Assembly: GCF_013034685.1 (NCBI RefSeq)
Contig: NZ_WQGO01000004.1
Coordinates: 186,001-250,000, forward strand
Source of the DNA: Ruegeria lacuscaerulensis
Lineage (GTDB): Bacteria; Pseudomonadota; Alphaproteobacteria; Rhodobacterales; Rhodobacteraceae
DNA length: 64,000 nt
Direction: 5' to 3'
Below are positions 18,012-26,579 of the stretch, in pieces. Position numbers and translations under genes: made by a program. The notes below the pieces were generated by a model. The model had not been told where the DNA came from, searched no databases, and saw only the letters and a list, made by a program, of their open reading frames with translations. Each line of letters begins with the position of its first letter. The stretch's first letter is position 1.

Positions 18012-18704
18012 CTACTTGCGTGGGTTCAACATTCCCGGCAGATCAGCCCGCACCTTCATCGGAGCCTTCACCTGACCGGCCAACCAATTCGGAACCGCAA
18101 GGAAAGGTTTGAACAGAGGGTTGCCGTTCACCTGCGCCTTGAGCTTTTCAAACTGCATGACGTTATCGATGCGACGATCCAGAAACTCCCACGTCTTCTG
18201 ATGATCCGGCGAATCATCCCCCAGCCAAAACAGCACGGTCGAGGAATAGACCCCCGACAGCGTCGCCCGCTTGGTGTACCAGTTCACATCATCCGAAGTA
18301 TCCCCCAGCGTGTCCCAGATCAGGTCGCAGGTCTGCCACATCGCCTTCGCCCCATCCGCCGCATGCATCGGCAGCGAAAACAGCGTCATGCCGCGGCGCA
18401 CCAATTCCTTATCATCGACGGCCTGTAGGCGAAACCGGACCGCAGCGGCGATACGGTCGCGGAACTTCAGATCGCTCAAATCCTCGGTTTTCATGCGTTC
18501 CACCATCGCGGCATCCCCCCGAGCATGAAATGCCAGCGCCATATCGACCGCGCCGCGGGGGCAGATTGAGCGGGCCAGCGCCTCATCAATATCGCAATCA
18601 CTGATGGCCATGCGAAAGCTGGTTTCCGACCATCCGTCAAACGGGACATGGTCCAGCATCGCATTCAATAGCTGCTCTTTTGCGTCTTCATAAGTGGTGG
18701 TCAT
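18012..18704 (-). CDS. COQ9 family protein, ubiquinone biosynthesis
   Basis: A 230-residue COQ9-type protein. In eukaryotes COQ9 binds lipids and presents ubiquinone intermediates to the COQ7 hydroxylase; alphaproteobacterial members are thought to do likewise. The helical N-terminus MTTTYEDAKEQLL and the HVPFDGWSETSFRMA segment near residue 22 are diagnostic, as is the C-terminal domain with DTSDDVNWYTKRATLS (about 150-165). The ATG at 18704 with GGAG upstream is chosen over an in-frame start twelve codons earlier. Length is normal. Confidence 0.88.
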   Translation of the reverse strand: MTTTYEDAKEQLLNAMLDHVPFDGWSETSFRMAISDCDIDEALARSICPRGAVDMALAFHARGDAAMVERMKTEDLSDLKFRDRIAAAVRFRLQAVDDKELVRRGMTLFSLPMHAADGAKAMWQTCDLIWDTLGDTSDDVNWYTKRATLSGVYSSTVLFWLGDDSPDHQKTWEFLDRRIDNVMQFEKLKAQVNGNPLFKPFLAVPNWLAGQVKAPMKVRADLPGMLNPRK

Positions 18705-18733
18705 GACGGTTCTCCGGGTTCTGGCACCAGTAC

Positions 18734-18762
18734 TAGACAAGTTAGAACGGCTTTGCTATACG
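18734..18762 (+). promoter_or_regulatory. Sigma70-type promoter for rpsU
   Basis: TAGACA (18734-18739) and TATACG (18757-18762) are separated by 17 nt, matching 5 and 4 of 6 consensus bases. Transcription would begin near 18769 and give a 47-nt leader to the rpsU ATG. Confidence 0.6.
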
Positions 18763-18815
18763 GCCACTTCCTGCAATTTCCTTGCAACTCTATCTAGAAA
18801 GGTGGTGACAACCAC

Positions 18816-19022
18816 ATGCAGGTTAGTGTTCGCGACAATAACGTCGATCAGGCGCTTCGTGCCCTGAAGAAAAAGCTGCAGCGCGAAGGCGTGTTCCGTG
18901 AAATGAAGCTGAAGCAACATTTCGAGAAACCGTCCGAGAAAAAAGCGCGCGAGAAAGCTGAAGCGATCCGCCGTGCCCGTAAACTGGCACGTAAGAAAGC
19001 ACAGCGCGAAGGTTTGCTCTAA
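18816..19022 (+). CDS. rpsU: Small ribosomal subunit protein bS21
   Basis: A 68-residue, highly basic ribosomal protein of the 30S subunit, helping initiation. It begins [20 protein letters not shown] and continues with the Arg/Lys/Glu-rich helices typical of S21, including [12 protein letters not shown]. Length is normal for alphaproteobacteria. AAGGTGGTG lies 10-18 nt upstream of the ATG. It is a single-gene unit with its own promoter and a strong terminator. Confidence 0.96.
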   Translation: MQVSVRDNNVDQALRALKKKLQREGVFREMKLKQHFEKPSEKKAREKAEAIRRARKLARKKAQREGLL

Positions 19023-19061
19023 AACCCCGCTCGTCCAGCTTTGGATGACACTATTTGACGA

Positions 19062-19091
19062 CCCCCGACGCATCGCTCGGGGGTTTGTCGT
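19062..19091 (+). terminator. Rho-independent terminator of rpsU
   Basis: CCCCCGA (19062-19068) pairs with TCGGGGG (19077-19083), followed by TTTGTCGTTT. It lies 40 nt after the rpsU stop. Confidence 0.88.
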
Positions 19092-19099
19092 TTCTGGCC

Positions 19100-19130
19100 C
19101 AAAGAAAAACGCCCCGGAACATCAGGGGCG
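19100..19130 (-). terminator. Rho-independent terminator of ppk2
   Basis: On the minus strand CGCCCC (19130-19125) pairs with GGGGCG (19115-19110) around a 9-nt loop and is followed by TTTTTCTTT, 7 nt past the ppk2 stop. With the rpsU terminator it insulates the convergent pair. Confidence 0.85.
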
Positions 19131-19136
19131 TCAGGA

Positions 19137-20054
19137 TCAGTAGATTTTGGGCACGTGCAGCTCATCCGGCAGAACACGACGTTCATATTCGGGGTTGTAC
19201 TTGCGATCCGGCAGATTGACCTTTTCCTGCGGTACATCGGTGTAGGGGATCTTGGTCAACAAGTGTTCGATACAGTTCAGACGTTCGCGCTTTTTGTCAT
19301 TGCCTTCGACGATGTACCACGGCGCTTCCGAGATATTGGTGCGGAACAGCATATCCTCTTTGGCCTTGGTGTAAGCCTCCCACCGGATGCGGGATTCCAG
19401 ATCCATCGGCGACAGCTTCCACTGTTTCATCGGATCGTGAATTCGCATCAAGAATCGCAACTGCTGTTCTTCATCGGTGATCGAGAACCAGTATTTCAGC
19501 AAAATGATGCCCGAGCGCACCAGCATCCGTTCAAATTCGGGAACATCCTGAAAGAACTGTTCAACCTGATCTTCGGTGGCAAAACCCATGACCCGCTCGA
19601 CGCCCGCGCGGTTGTACCATGACCGGTCAAACAGCACGATCTCGCCCGCCGCCGGCAGGTGCGGAACGTAGCGCTGGAAATACCACTGGCTTTGTTCCCG
19701 GCGACTGGGCGCGGGCAAAGCCACAACCCGCGCGACCCGAGGGTTCAGACGCTGGGTGATCCGCTTGATCACGCCCCCCTTGCCCGCGCTGTCGCGCCCT
19801 TCGAACAGGATACAAACCTTGGCCCCGGTATGCTGCACCCAATCCTGCACCCTGATCAGTTCAGCCTGAAGGCGCAGCAGGTTGCGGAAATAGACCTTGC
19901 GATCCAGCATCTCGGGGTGCTGATCCTTGTAGATCTTGCGGATCTCCATCGAGAGCATGGGCTCGCTAAACTCGATCTCGAAATCTTCGTCCAACGTGTC
20001 TTCCAGCTCGGCCTCAAGCCAGTCTTTGGGGGCGTCGTTGTATTCGTCAGCCAA
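19137..20054 (-). CDS. ppk2: Polyphosphate kinase 2
   Basis: A 305-residue PPK2-family kinase transferring phosphate between polyphosphate and nucleotides. The Walker A segment EGRDSAGKGG (about 84-93), the lid-module residues with RWYFQRYVPHLP-like motifs, and FDRSWYNRAGVERVMGF (about 142-158) identify it. The acidic N-terminal 60 residues precede the kinase core. Single-domain length fits class I PPK2, so ADP or GDP is the likely acceptor. The start codon is TTG at 20054 with GGAGCAG a few bases before. Confidence 0.92.
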   Translation of the reverse strand: MADEYNDAPKDWLEAELEDTLDEDFEIEFSEPMLSMEIRKIYKDQHPEMLDRKVYFRNLLRLQAELIRVQDWVQHTGAKVCILFEGRDSAGKGGVIKRITQRLNPRVARVVALPAPSRREQSQWYFQRYVPHLPAAGEIVLFDRSWYNRAGVERVMGFATEDQVEQFFQDVPEFERMLVRSGIILLKYWFSITDEEQQLRFLMRIHDPMKQWKLSPMDLESRIRWEAYTKAKEDMLFRTNISEAPWYIVEGNDKKRERLNCIEHLLTKIPYTDVPQEKVNLPDRKYNPEYERRVLPDELHVPKIY

Positions 20055-20335
20055 GGTCTGCTCCTTACTAGTAACCGGGTTCGGACCCTATCGGGCGCAT
20101 GTAACCGCCTGATGTCATCAGATGAATTGATGAAAGCCCTTTCCTATGCTCATCGGACCGTTACGGCAAGGTCGCGGGTCGGACACGGAAACGGCACCCT
20201 TTCCAAATATGTGGACCTGAAAACGCCCAAATGCAAGCAACGGAATTGCCGCATTGCCAATGGGTTGCACTCCGCCGGCTTGCATCAACGTACCCTGTTG
20301 CTCCATCAAGGCCGGGTCAAAACCGCGAGAGGCCT

Positions 20336-21175
20336 GTGGCGTATTTCCTTTCCCTTCTGCCCCTTATTTGGCCCTGGTTCATCCTGATCGCCGCTCAGAT
20401 CAGCGCGATATCCGGTCGATGGCGTCTTGGCGCATCGTTGCTGAGCCTGTTCGGAACAGTCGCCTTCGCGCAGGGGCTGGTTTCAGCCAGCGCCTTAATG
20501 GTCTCGATTGCCGGGCTTGCGGGGGCCGCAGCGCTGCGCCGCACATCCGGGCTTTGGTCTTTGCCCGGCCATTTCGCGATGATCTTATGGTGTGTGGCCT
20601 TGGGTGCGCATATCGTTCCCGGGTTCAACAATCTTCTGGTGCTTGATCAGGTGCAGGCCGGACCCGGAAGTACCGATTTCTCCATGTATATGAATCTGGA
20701 CAAACCTTTGGTTCTGTTCGCCGCACTTCTGGTCTGGCCCGGACAGAATGCAGGCTTGCCCGCTATTCGCAAAACGCCATTGATCCTGGGGATTTTGACC
20801 TTGCCCGCTTTATTTGCGCTAAGCCTGTCCCAGCAAGCGGTGCGCCCCGAGGTTGGTCTGCCACATTGGTGGCTGATCTTTGCGCTGTCCAACCTGTTCC
20901 TAACCTGTTTGGCGGAAGAGGCCTTTTTTCGCGGCTATCTGCAATCGGCCCTGTCCTCAAAGCTCGGCGCGGCCTTTGGTATCGCAGCGGCCAGCTTGTT
21001 GTTTGGGCTGGTGCATTTTGCCGGTGGCCCGGCGCTTGTCGTGTTCGCAGCTATTTTGGGCGCGGGATGCGGATTGGGATATTACGCGACCAACAGGCTA
21101 TGGGTGCCGGTTCTGATGCATTTCGCCTTCAACGCCGCGCATCTGGCGCTGTTCACCTATCCCGGCCCCGCCTGA
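20336..21175 (+). CDS. CPBP family intramembrane metalloprotease
   Basis: A 279-residue polytopic membrane protein with a C-terminal CPBP (Abi) domain. The glutamate motif A-E-E-A-F-F-R-G-Y-L is near residue 198, followed by F-G-L-V-H-F-A and H-F-A-F-N-A-A-H, which supply the metal-ligand histidines. Such proteins include Rce1-type proteases; the target is unknown. The start is taken as GTG at 20336 preceded by GAGAGG; a longer frame to 20231 would put a charged segment before the first helix. The 281 nt before it hold no convincing gene. Confidence 0.85.
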   Translation: MAYFLSLLPLIWPWFILIAAQISAISGRWRLGASLLSLFGTVAFAQGLVSASALMVSIAGLAGAAALRRTSGLWSLPGHFAMILWCVALGAHIVPGFNNLLVLDQVQAGPGSTDFSMYMNLDKPLVLFAALLVWPGQNAGLPAIRKTPLILGILTLPALFALSLSQQAVRPEVGLPHWWLIFALSNLFLTCLAEEAFFRGYLQSALSSKLGAAFGIAAASLLFGLVHFAGGPALVVFAAILGAGCGLGYYATNRLWVPVLMHFAFNAAHLALFTYPGPA

Positions 21176-21177
21176 CG

Positions 21178-21636
21178 TCAGACCGGCAGCGCCGTAGTCT
21201 TGAACACAGTTCTCAGCGCGAATGAGCTTTGCATCTGCGCCACACCCGGCAAGCGCGAAAGGTATTGGCGATGAATGCGGGCAAAATCCTCGGTATTTTC
21301 GGCCACGACTTTCAGAATGTAATCCGCCGTCCCGGCCATTAGATGGCATTCCAGCACATCGGGGATACGGGCAACGGCTTTTTCGAACGCGTCCAGAACT
21401 TCTTCGGCCTGCCCCTGCAAGGTGATCTCGACAAACACCGTGGTCGGTACGTTCATCTTACGTGCGTCCAGCAGGGCCACATAGTTGCGGATATAGCCCT
21501 CAGCCTCAAGCCGTTGGACCCGACGATGGCAGGCCGAGGGCGATAGATTCACCTGCTCGGACAGCTCTGCATTAGACATCCGGCCATTTTTCTGTAACGA
21601 GGCCAGAATCTTTCGATCCGTCGCATCTAGGCTCAT
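21178..21636 (-). CDS. Lrp/AsnC family transcriptional regulator
   Basis: A 152-residue regulator with an N-terminal winged helix-turn-helix (MSLDATDRKILASLQKNGR, then AELSEQVNLSPSACHRRVQRLE about 21-42) and a C-terminal RAM ligand-binding domain. It is divergent from alanine dehydrogenase across a 136-nt gap, the usual arrangement for AldR-type regulators that switch ald on with alanine; that link is inference. The ATG at 21636 begins the canonical N-terminus. No perfect palindrome stands out in the gap. Confidence 0.92.
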   Translation of the reverse strand: MSLDATDRKILASLQKNGRMSNAELSEQVNLSPSACHRRVQRLEAEGYIRNYVALLDARKMNVPTTVFVEITLQGQAEEVLDAFEKAVARIPDVLECHLMAGTADYILKVVAENTEDFARIHRQYLSRLPGVAQMQSSFALRTVFKTTALPV

Positions 21637-21772
21637 GGGCGCAATTCCTTTGCGTGATTGGAGCATTATACAGGAAATTCTCCCGAATAGAACCGCCAGG
21701 ACAGGCAGAGTTTCACAGAAATTGCAGCGCAGTTTGCCCATTCTTTAGGCAGTTTATGAACGGAGAGACCAA

Positions 21773-22891
21773 ATGAAAATCGGTTGCCCAAAAGAGATCA
21801 AACCGCAGGAGTTCCGCGTCGGCATGACCCCGAATGCTGCGCAGGAAGCGGTTGCGCGGGGTCATGAGGTGATCATCGAAACCGGCGCGGGCCTGGGCTC
21901 GGGCTTTGACAATGCCGACTATGTCGCTGCTGGTGCACAGATCGTAGACACCGCCGCCGAGGTATTCGCCACCGCTGACATGATCGTCAAGGTCAAGGAA
22001 CCTCAGGCAGGTGAGCGCAAGATGCTGCGCGAAGGCCAGTTGCTGTTTACCTATCTGCACCTCGCCCCCGATCCGGATCAGACCCATGACCTGCTGTCCT
22101 CGGGCTGTACTGCCATCGCCTATGAGACAGTGACCGATGCAAACGGCGGCCTGCCGCTGCTGGCTCCTATGTCAGAGGTTGCCGGGCGTCTGGCCCCGCA
22201 GGTCGGGTCTTGGACGCTGCAAAAAGCCAATGGCGGACGCGGTGTGCTGATGGGCGGCGTGCCAGGTGTCGGGCCCGCAAAAGTTGTTGTGATTGGCGGC
22301 GGTGTGGTCGGCACGCATGCGGCCAAGATCGCTGCGGGCATGGGCGCGGATGTGACGGTTCTGGACCGCTCGCTGCCCCGCCTGCGCTATCTGGATGACG
22401 TGTTCGGCGGGCAGTTCAAGAACCAGTATTCTACCGCTGGTGCCACCGCCGAGCTGATCCAGACGGCAGATATGGTGATCGGCGCGGTTCTGATCCCCGG
22501 CGCAGCAGCACCCAAACTGATCACCCGCGCGCAACTGTCCACCATGAAACCCGGCGCGGTTCTGGTCGACGTTGCCATCGACCAGGGCGGCTGTTTCGAG
22601 ACGTCGAAGGCCACCACGCATGCCGATCCGATCTACGAGGTCGATGGCGTCATGCATTACTGCGTTGCCAACATGCCCGGTGCCGTGGCGCGCACATCGA
22701 CCATCGCGCTGGGCAATGCGACAATGCCATTCATGCTGGCTCTGGCTGACAAGGGCTGGAAACAGGCCTGCCAGGACGATCCACATTTGATGGCAGGTCT
22801 GAACGTCCATGCAGGTCAGCTAACCTACTACGCGGTTGGCAAAGCCTTGGGGATCGACGTCGTTTCCCCCAACGTGGTCATCAAAGCCTGA
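21773..22891 (+). CDS. ald: Alanine dehydrogenase
   Basis: A 372-residue enzyme interconverting L-alanine with pyruvate and ammonia using [23 protein letters not shown] opens the protein, Lys74-type KVKEPQ follows near residue 73, the nucleotide motif [21 protein letters not shown] covers about 171-191, and [11 protein letters not shown] near 300 contains an active-site segment. Length is normal. GGAGAG lies 8 nt before the ATG. Control by the divergent Lrp regulator is likely. Confidence 0.96.
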   Translation: MKIGCPKEIKPQEFRVGMTPNAAQEAVARGHEVIIETGAGLGSGFDNADYVAAGAQIVDTAAEVFATADMIVKVKEPQAGERKMLREGQLLFTYLHLAPDPDQTHDLLSSGCTAIAYETVTDANGGLPLLAPMSEVAGRLAPQVGSWTLQKANGGRGVLMGGVPGVGPAKVVVIGGGVVGTHAAKIAAGMGADVTVLDRSLPRLRYLDDVFGGQFKNQYSTAGATAELIQTADMVIGAVLIPGAAAPKLITRAQLSTMKPGAVLVDVAIDQGGCFETSKATTHADPIYEVDGVMHYCVANMPGAVARTSTIALGNATMPFMLALADKGWKQACQDDPHLMAGLNVHAGQLTYYAVGKALGIDVVSPNVVIKA

Positions 22892-22910
22892 ACGGCTCCC
22901 GCCCCTGAGA

Positions 22911-23073
22911 GCGCCCTCTCCCGAGGGCGCCTACAGCGTTGGGCATAGCGCCGCGTCTGCGACGCGGCGCGGAGGGCACAAGACGAACGCTCCCGCAAAA
23001 CGCAACAGCGCCGCGCGATTAGCGCGGCGCTGGGCCCAACCGGAAAAGGGCATTTCAATGCCCGTATGACGGG
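22911..23073. repeat. Cluster of five hairpins between ald and mscS
   Basis: This 190-nt convergent gap is almost filled by inverted repeats: 22911-22930 (7-bp stem, likely ald terminator without T-run), 22948-22970 (10-bp GC stem, 3-nt loop), 23007-23031 (10-bp stem, 5-nt loop), 23048-23063 (6 bp) and 23061-23073 (4 bp, overlapping). The two 10-bp stems share the arm core GCGCCGCG, so they are related copies rather than unrelated terminators. Confidence 0.8.
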
Positions 23074-23081
23074 CGGGAGAT

Positions 23082-23888
23082 TTACGCCTGCTTGTGAATC
23101 TCGACCGAATGCGGGTAAGGGATCGAAACGCCCTTGGCGTCGAATGCCTCTTTCACAGCTTTGGTCAGCTCGAATTTCACGTCCCAGTAATCTCCTGCGT
23201 CACACCATAGGCGCGCTGTCAGGTCGACCGAGCTATCGCCAAGATTTGTCACGCGTACCCAGGGCTCCGGGTCGCTGTGAATACGCTTGTCGGTTTTGGC
23301 CTCGTCCAGAATGATCTGCATCGCGGCATCCGCACTGTCGCCATAGTCGATCCCGAACACCAGATCGACGCGGCGAGTGTCATGGGCCGAGTAATTGGTG
23401 ATCACACTGCCCCAGGCCTGCCCATTGGGCACGATGATCTGGACGTTGTCAGGGGTGACCATTTCCGTTGTGAACAGGTTCAGATCCTTCACCGTCCCGG
23501 CAGTACCGCCAATATCGACATACTGACCCAGCTTGTACGGCCGGAATACGACCAGCATCACCCCGGCCGCCAAATCGCTGAGCGTCCCCTGCAAGGCCAG
23601 ACCAATGGCCAGCGAGGCGGCACCCAGAATAGCGACGATACTTGTGGCCTCGATCCCGAAAATGCCCAGAACAGCGACCAGCACCATCGCCAGGATCGCC
23701 CACTTCACCAGGCTGGCAACAAAATTCCCTAGCGTCGGATCGATTTGTGGGGTTGCGTTGATGCGACGCCGCACCACGCCCGCGATCATCCCAGCTACGG
23801 TCCAGCCCAATACCAGAACAACCAGTGCCTTCACGGCATTCATCACCAGCGGCGCAAAAGCACCGACCTGTGTAGCAACTTCATCCAC
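23082..23888 (-). CDS. Small-conductance mechanosensitive channel (MscS family)
   Basis: A 268-residue channel with three N-terminal helices and the pore helix GAASLAIGLALQGTLSDLAAG (about 96-116), followed by the beta domain with YVDIGGTAGTVKDLN and VPNGQAWGSVITNYS. This is the minimal MscS plan, slightly shorter than the E. coli protein. It opens under osmotic downshock to release solutes. It is alone, convergent with ald. Confidence 0.94.
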   Translation of the reverse strand: MDEVATQVGAFAPLVMNAVKALVVLVLGWTVAGMIAGVVRRRINATPQIDPTLGNFVASLVKWAILAMVLVAVLGIFGIEATSIVAILGAASLAIGLALQGTLSDLAAGVMLVVFRPYKLGQYVDIGGTAGTVKDLNLFTTEMVTPDNVQIIVPNGQAWGSVITNYSAHDTRRVDLVFGIDYGDSADAAMQIILDEAKTDKRIHSDPEPWVRVTNLGDSSVDLTARLWCDAGDYWDVKFELTKAVKEAFDAKGVSIPYPHSVEIHKQA

Positions 23889-24106
23889 GCGTTTCTCCTT
23901 CTACAAGCCATAAGAAAACCCGCGACGCGCGCGGAGATCACCAAACTGTGAGCGATAAATGCGCGTCAGTCTAGGTGCGGATTTCTCTGCTTTTCCCCGC
24001 CTGTTCCCGAATGCACAATATCTGACCAGTAACGCACAGCGCGCGCCACTGGTAGATCGGCACCGCAACACCTAACTGTGTTCGGAACCTTCATACAGGA
24101 GCCCCT

Positions 24107-24805
24107 ATGCTGGACGCCGCAAACCACCCGATCACTGCCCGCTGGCCCGCACAGTCACCGGAAAAACTGCAACTCTATTCCTACCCCACGCCCAACGGCG
24201 TCAAAGTCTCGATCATGCTCGAAGAGATCGGCCTGCCCTATGAGGCGCACCTGGTCACGCTGGCGGACTCAGACGTAAAAAGCCTCGAATTCCTTTCGCT
24301 GAACCCCAACAACAAGATCCCGGCCATCATCGACCCGAACGGACCGGATGGCGAGCCGGTCTCATTGTTCGAAAGCGGTGCGATCCTGCTGTATCTGGCT
24401 GAGAAAAGCGGTCAGCTGATCGGAAAAACCGCGGCGGACAAAGCACGTGTGACCCAATGGTTGATGTTCCAGATGGGCGGGCTGGGTCCGATGTTCGGGC
24501 AGCTTGGCTATTTCCACAAATTCGCTGGCAGCGAGATCGAAGACCCTCGCCCGCGCAAGCGCTACATCAACGAGGCCAAGCGTCTGTTGAACGTCGTTAA
24601 CACGCAGCTGGACGGGCAGGACTGGATCGCCGGGGACTACTCGATCGCTGATATCGCCATAGTCCCATGGCTGCGCGGGTTGGACTACTACGGCGTCAAA
24701 GACCTGCTCGGATGGTCGGATTTCGCCAATCTTCAGCCTTATGTGGACCGTTTCCTGGAACGTCCAGCAGTCCAGCGCGGATTAACTATACCTGCGACAA
24801 GCTAA
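24107..24805 (+). CDS. Glutathione S-transferase, YfcG/Ure2p-like
   Basis: A 232-residue GST with a thioredoxin-like N-terminal domain beginning near residue 22 (LQLYSYPTPNGVKVSIMLEE) and the glutathione gamma-Glu site NNKIPAIID then LFESGAILLYLAE (about 84-96). The C-terminal helical domain has the D-Y-S-I-A-D-I-A N-cap motif near 179. Asn35 in place of the usual Ser/Cys fits the Nu-class YfcG/YghU group with disulfide reductase activity, which is an inference. CAGGAG precedes the ATG. The 218 nt upstream show nothing else. Confidence 0.9.
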   Translation: MLDAANHPITARWPAQSPEKLQLYSYPTPNGVKVSIMLEEIGLPYEAHLVTLADSDVKSLEFLSLNPNNKIPAIIDPNGPDGEPVSLFESGAILLYLAEKSGQLIGKTAADKARVTQWLMFQMGGLGPMFGQLGYFHKFAGSEIEDPRPRKRYINEAKRLLNVVNTQLDGQDWIAGDYSIADIAIVPWLRGLDYYGVKDLLGWSDFANLQPYVDRFLERPAVQRGLTIPATS

Positions 24806-24845
24806 GGCAGATCGGGGGCGAGGCATTGCCCCGCCCCAACGCCCG

Positions 24846-25295
24846 CTATCCGGGCAGTTGTCCGGTCAGAACATAGCGCAGCACCTCGACCACCTGAGCG
24901 GGGTGCTCGGCGACGGCCAGCGCTGCTGCGTCGACCTCTTTCAACGCGTGCTGATGATCGGAGCCGTGCAGCACGATCAGCGATTTGCCCAACGCGGCGG
25001 CGTAACCCGCATCAAACGCGGCGTTCCACTGTTTATACTTGTCGCCAAACCGCACAACGACCACGTCGGCATCCGCAATGCCCTTTCGGGTGCGAATGGC
25101 GTTGACCATCGCACCTTTGTGGTCGTGCCAGTATTTGTTCGACTCTGCCCCCAGAATGGCCACGCCGCAATCGTCGCTGGCGGCGTGATCGGTGACGGGG
25201 CTGTTGAAAGTGACATCCAGCCCCTTCGCGCCATCGATGATCTGTTCCCGCCAATCGGTATGGATTTCACCCGAGAGGTATACGTTCAGGCCCAT
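24846..25295 (-). CDS. YtoQ family protein
   Basis: A 149-residue soluble protein with the YtoQ hallmark N-terminus (LNVYLSGEIHTDWREQI), a conserved SPVTDHAASD segment near residue 32 and ADVVVVRFGDKYKQWNAAFDAGYAAALGK near 78-105. The fold resembles nucleoside 2-deoxyribosyltransferases, but the function is not established. Length is typical. It is convergent with the GST gene. Confidence 0.85.
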   Translation of the reverse strand: MGLNVYLSGEIHTDWREQIIDGAKGLDVTFNSPVTDHAASDDCGVAILGAESNKYWHDHKGAMVNAIRTRKGIADADVVVVRFGDKYKQWNAAFDAGYAAALGKSLIVLHGSDHQHALKEVDAAALAVAEHPAQVVEVLRYVLTGQLPG

Positions 25296-25357
25296 AGGTA
25301 ACTCCTTGTTATTTGTCTGCGACCCTAGTCAGAAATCGGCGGCAACCCAAGGGGCCT

Positions 25358-26317
25358 TCAAAAGTGCAACCGCCAGAAAATCGACTGATCCTCTTTCACC
25401 GCCCGCCGGGCTGTACTGCGATGCTTGCTGCCCAGCATTGGGGGCATCTCGCGCGTTTGTTGGAACCCGAATGCACGCGGGAGACGGGTATAGATCGAAC
25501 GCGGCGGCAGCCTGCCCCATGTGATCCCCTTCAGTTTGGCACCGGGCTCTGGCTGATGCATCCAGACATCACGCACGGCAAACTCATCCCGCAGCAGCAT
25601 CAGGACCGACAGCATCATCACATCGGCCCAGATTTTGGCGTATCTCTGCTGCAGGCTTTGCTCATAGTCGCTGGTCAGCCGCAATGCCCGCGACCGGGGC
25701 GCACGATGTTGCAACCGCCGCCGGGCGCGACCCACGAACCGCAGCCAATCGGACTGGATCTCTTCGATCAGGCAATGGCCGCTTTGCAGGTCCAGATCCA
25801 GACGACACCAAGCCAGTGTCGGGCGCCCGTGCCTGCGAACCGGGTGCAGGCTGCTTTGATAAGCGCCAACCTCAGCACGCTGTTCGAATTGCCACAGTAA
25901 CGCCGCGTGTTCGCTTGGGAACCCAAGCTGAACCACCAGATTGTGGGCTTTACGTGTTGTCTGCTCGCCGGACCAGATGTCGAAGCTCAGGCAGAAATCC
26001 AGCCAATCGGATTGATACGCAACCTCCAACCCCCTTGTCGCCGCCGGGCCCAAAGCCCCAAGCCGCATCGCGCGGTCCGCATGGGCCACGGCCATTACAT
26101 CGTGCCGCCGCAAGACCCCGCCACAAGACGCAACGATCGGCTGCACCAAAGGGCGCATCAGAAAGCGGGACAGTTCAGACTGTTTAAGGTCCGAGATCGG
26201 CATCTCGGCCTGCATCGACTGGCACAGCAACCACGGGCTTTGCCGGTCCGGAAAATAGGGAAAGGGCATCTCTTGCGGCAAAATTTGCCGGATCATCGAG
26301 ATGTCTTGAAGTTTCAT
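25358..26317 (-). CDS. Hypothetical protein, 319 residues
   Basis: I do not recognise this protein. It is soluble, without signal peptide, Trp- and Arg-rich, with an N-terminal block FPYFPDRQSPWLL, a QSDWLDFCLSFDIW segment near the middle, and EEIQSDWLRFVGRARRRL near residue 202. The two Q-S-D-W-L motifs may mark an internal duplication. The ATG at 26317 has GGAG 8 nt upstream. It is a single gene; a 7-bp hairpin lies in its presumed leader. Confidence 0.7.
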   Translation of the reverse strand: MKLQDISMIRQILPQEMPFPYFPDRQSPWLLCQSMQAEMPISDLKQSELSRFLMRPLVQPIVASCGGVLRRHDVMAVAHADRAMRLGALGPAATRGLEVAYQSDWLDFCLSFDIWSGEQTTRKAHNLVVQLGFPSEHAALLWQFEQRAEVGAYQSSLHPVRRHGRPTLAWCRLDLDLQSGHCLIEEIQSDWLRFVGRARRRLQHRAPRSRALRLTSDYEQSLQQRYAKIWADVMMLSVLMLLRDEFAVRDVWMHQPEPGAKLKGITWGRLPPRSIYTRLPRAFGFQQTREMPPMLGSKHRSTARRAVKEDQSIFWRLHF

Positions 26318-26341
26318 GACAGCTCTCCAACGGGAAACAAG

Positions 26342-26363
26342 GCCCGCCGGAATGCTGGCGGGC
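26342..26363 (-). other. Leader hairpin before hypothetical gene
   Basis: GCCCGCC (26342-26348) and GGCGGGC (26357-26363) form a 7-bp stem with an 8-nt loop, 25 nt upstream of the start at 26317. It could affect translation or be an attenuator; the rest of the 262-nt gap to pheT holds only the pheT terminator. Confidence 0.4.
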
Positions 26364-26521
26364 AATCAGAAAATGAAAGGCGCTTGGGCGCGTTTGGGAT
26401 CTGGCATCTGGCAGACTCCGGGGTTTGATTACGTTAGGAAGTCGTCAATAGGGTGGCTTGCCGATTCTGCTCAACCCCCTGAAAGGGCCCACAGCTTTCT
26501 GTTGCGACACGGCAACACCAT

Positions 26522-26559
26522 CCCCAGAAACGAGAAAAGCGCGCCCGCAGGCGCGCTTT
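26522..26559 (-). terminator. Rho-independent terminator of the pheS-pheT operon
   Basis: AAAGCGCGCC (minus strand, 26559-26550) pairs perfectly with GGCGCGCTTT (26545-26536) around a 4-nt loop, then runs into TCTCGTTTC. It begins 20 nt after the pheT stop. Confidence 0.9.
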
Positions 26560-26579
26560 GCATTTGGATCAAGGCCGGT

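Noticed and set aside
20112..20387. Possible 91-residue gene from an ATG at 20112
   Set aside because: No ribosome-binding site, no recognisable motif, and it overlaps the CPBP protease start. The protease frame is better supported.
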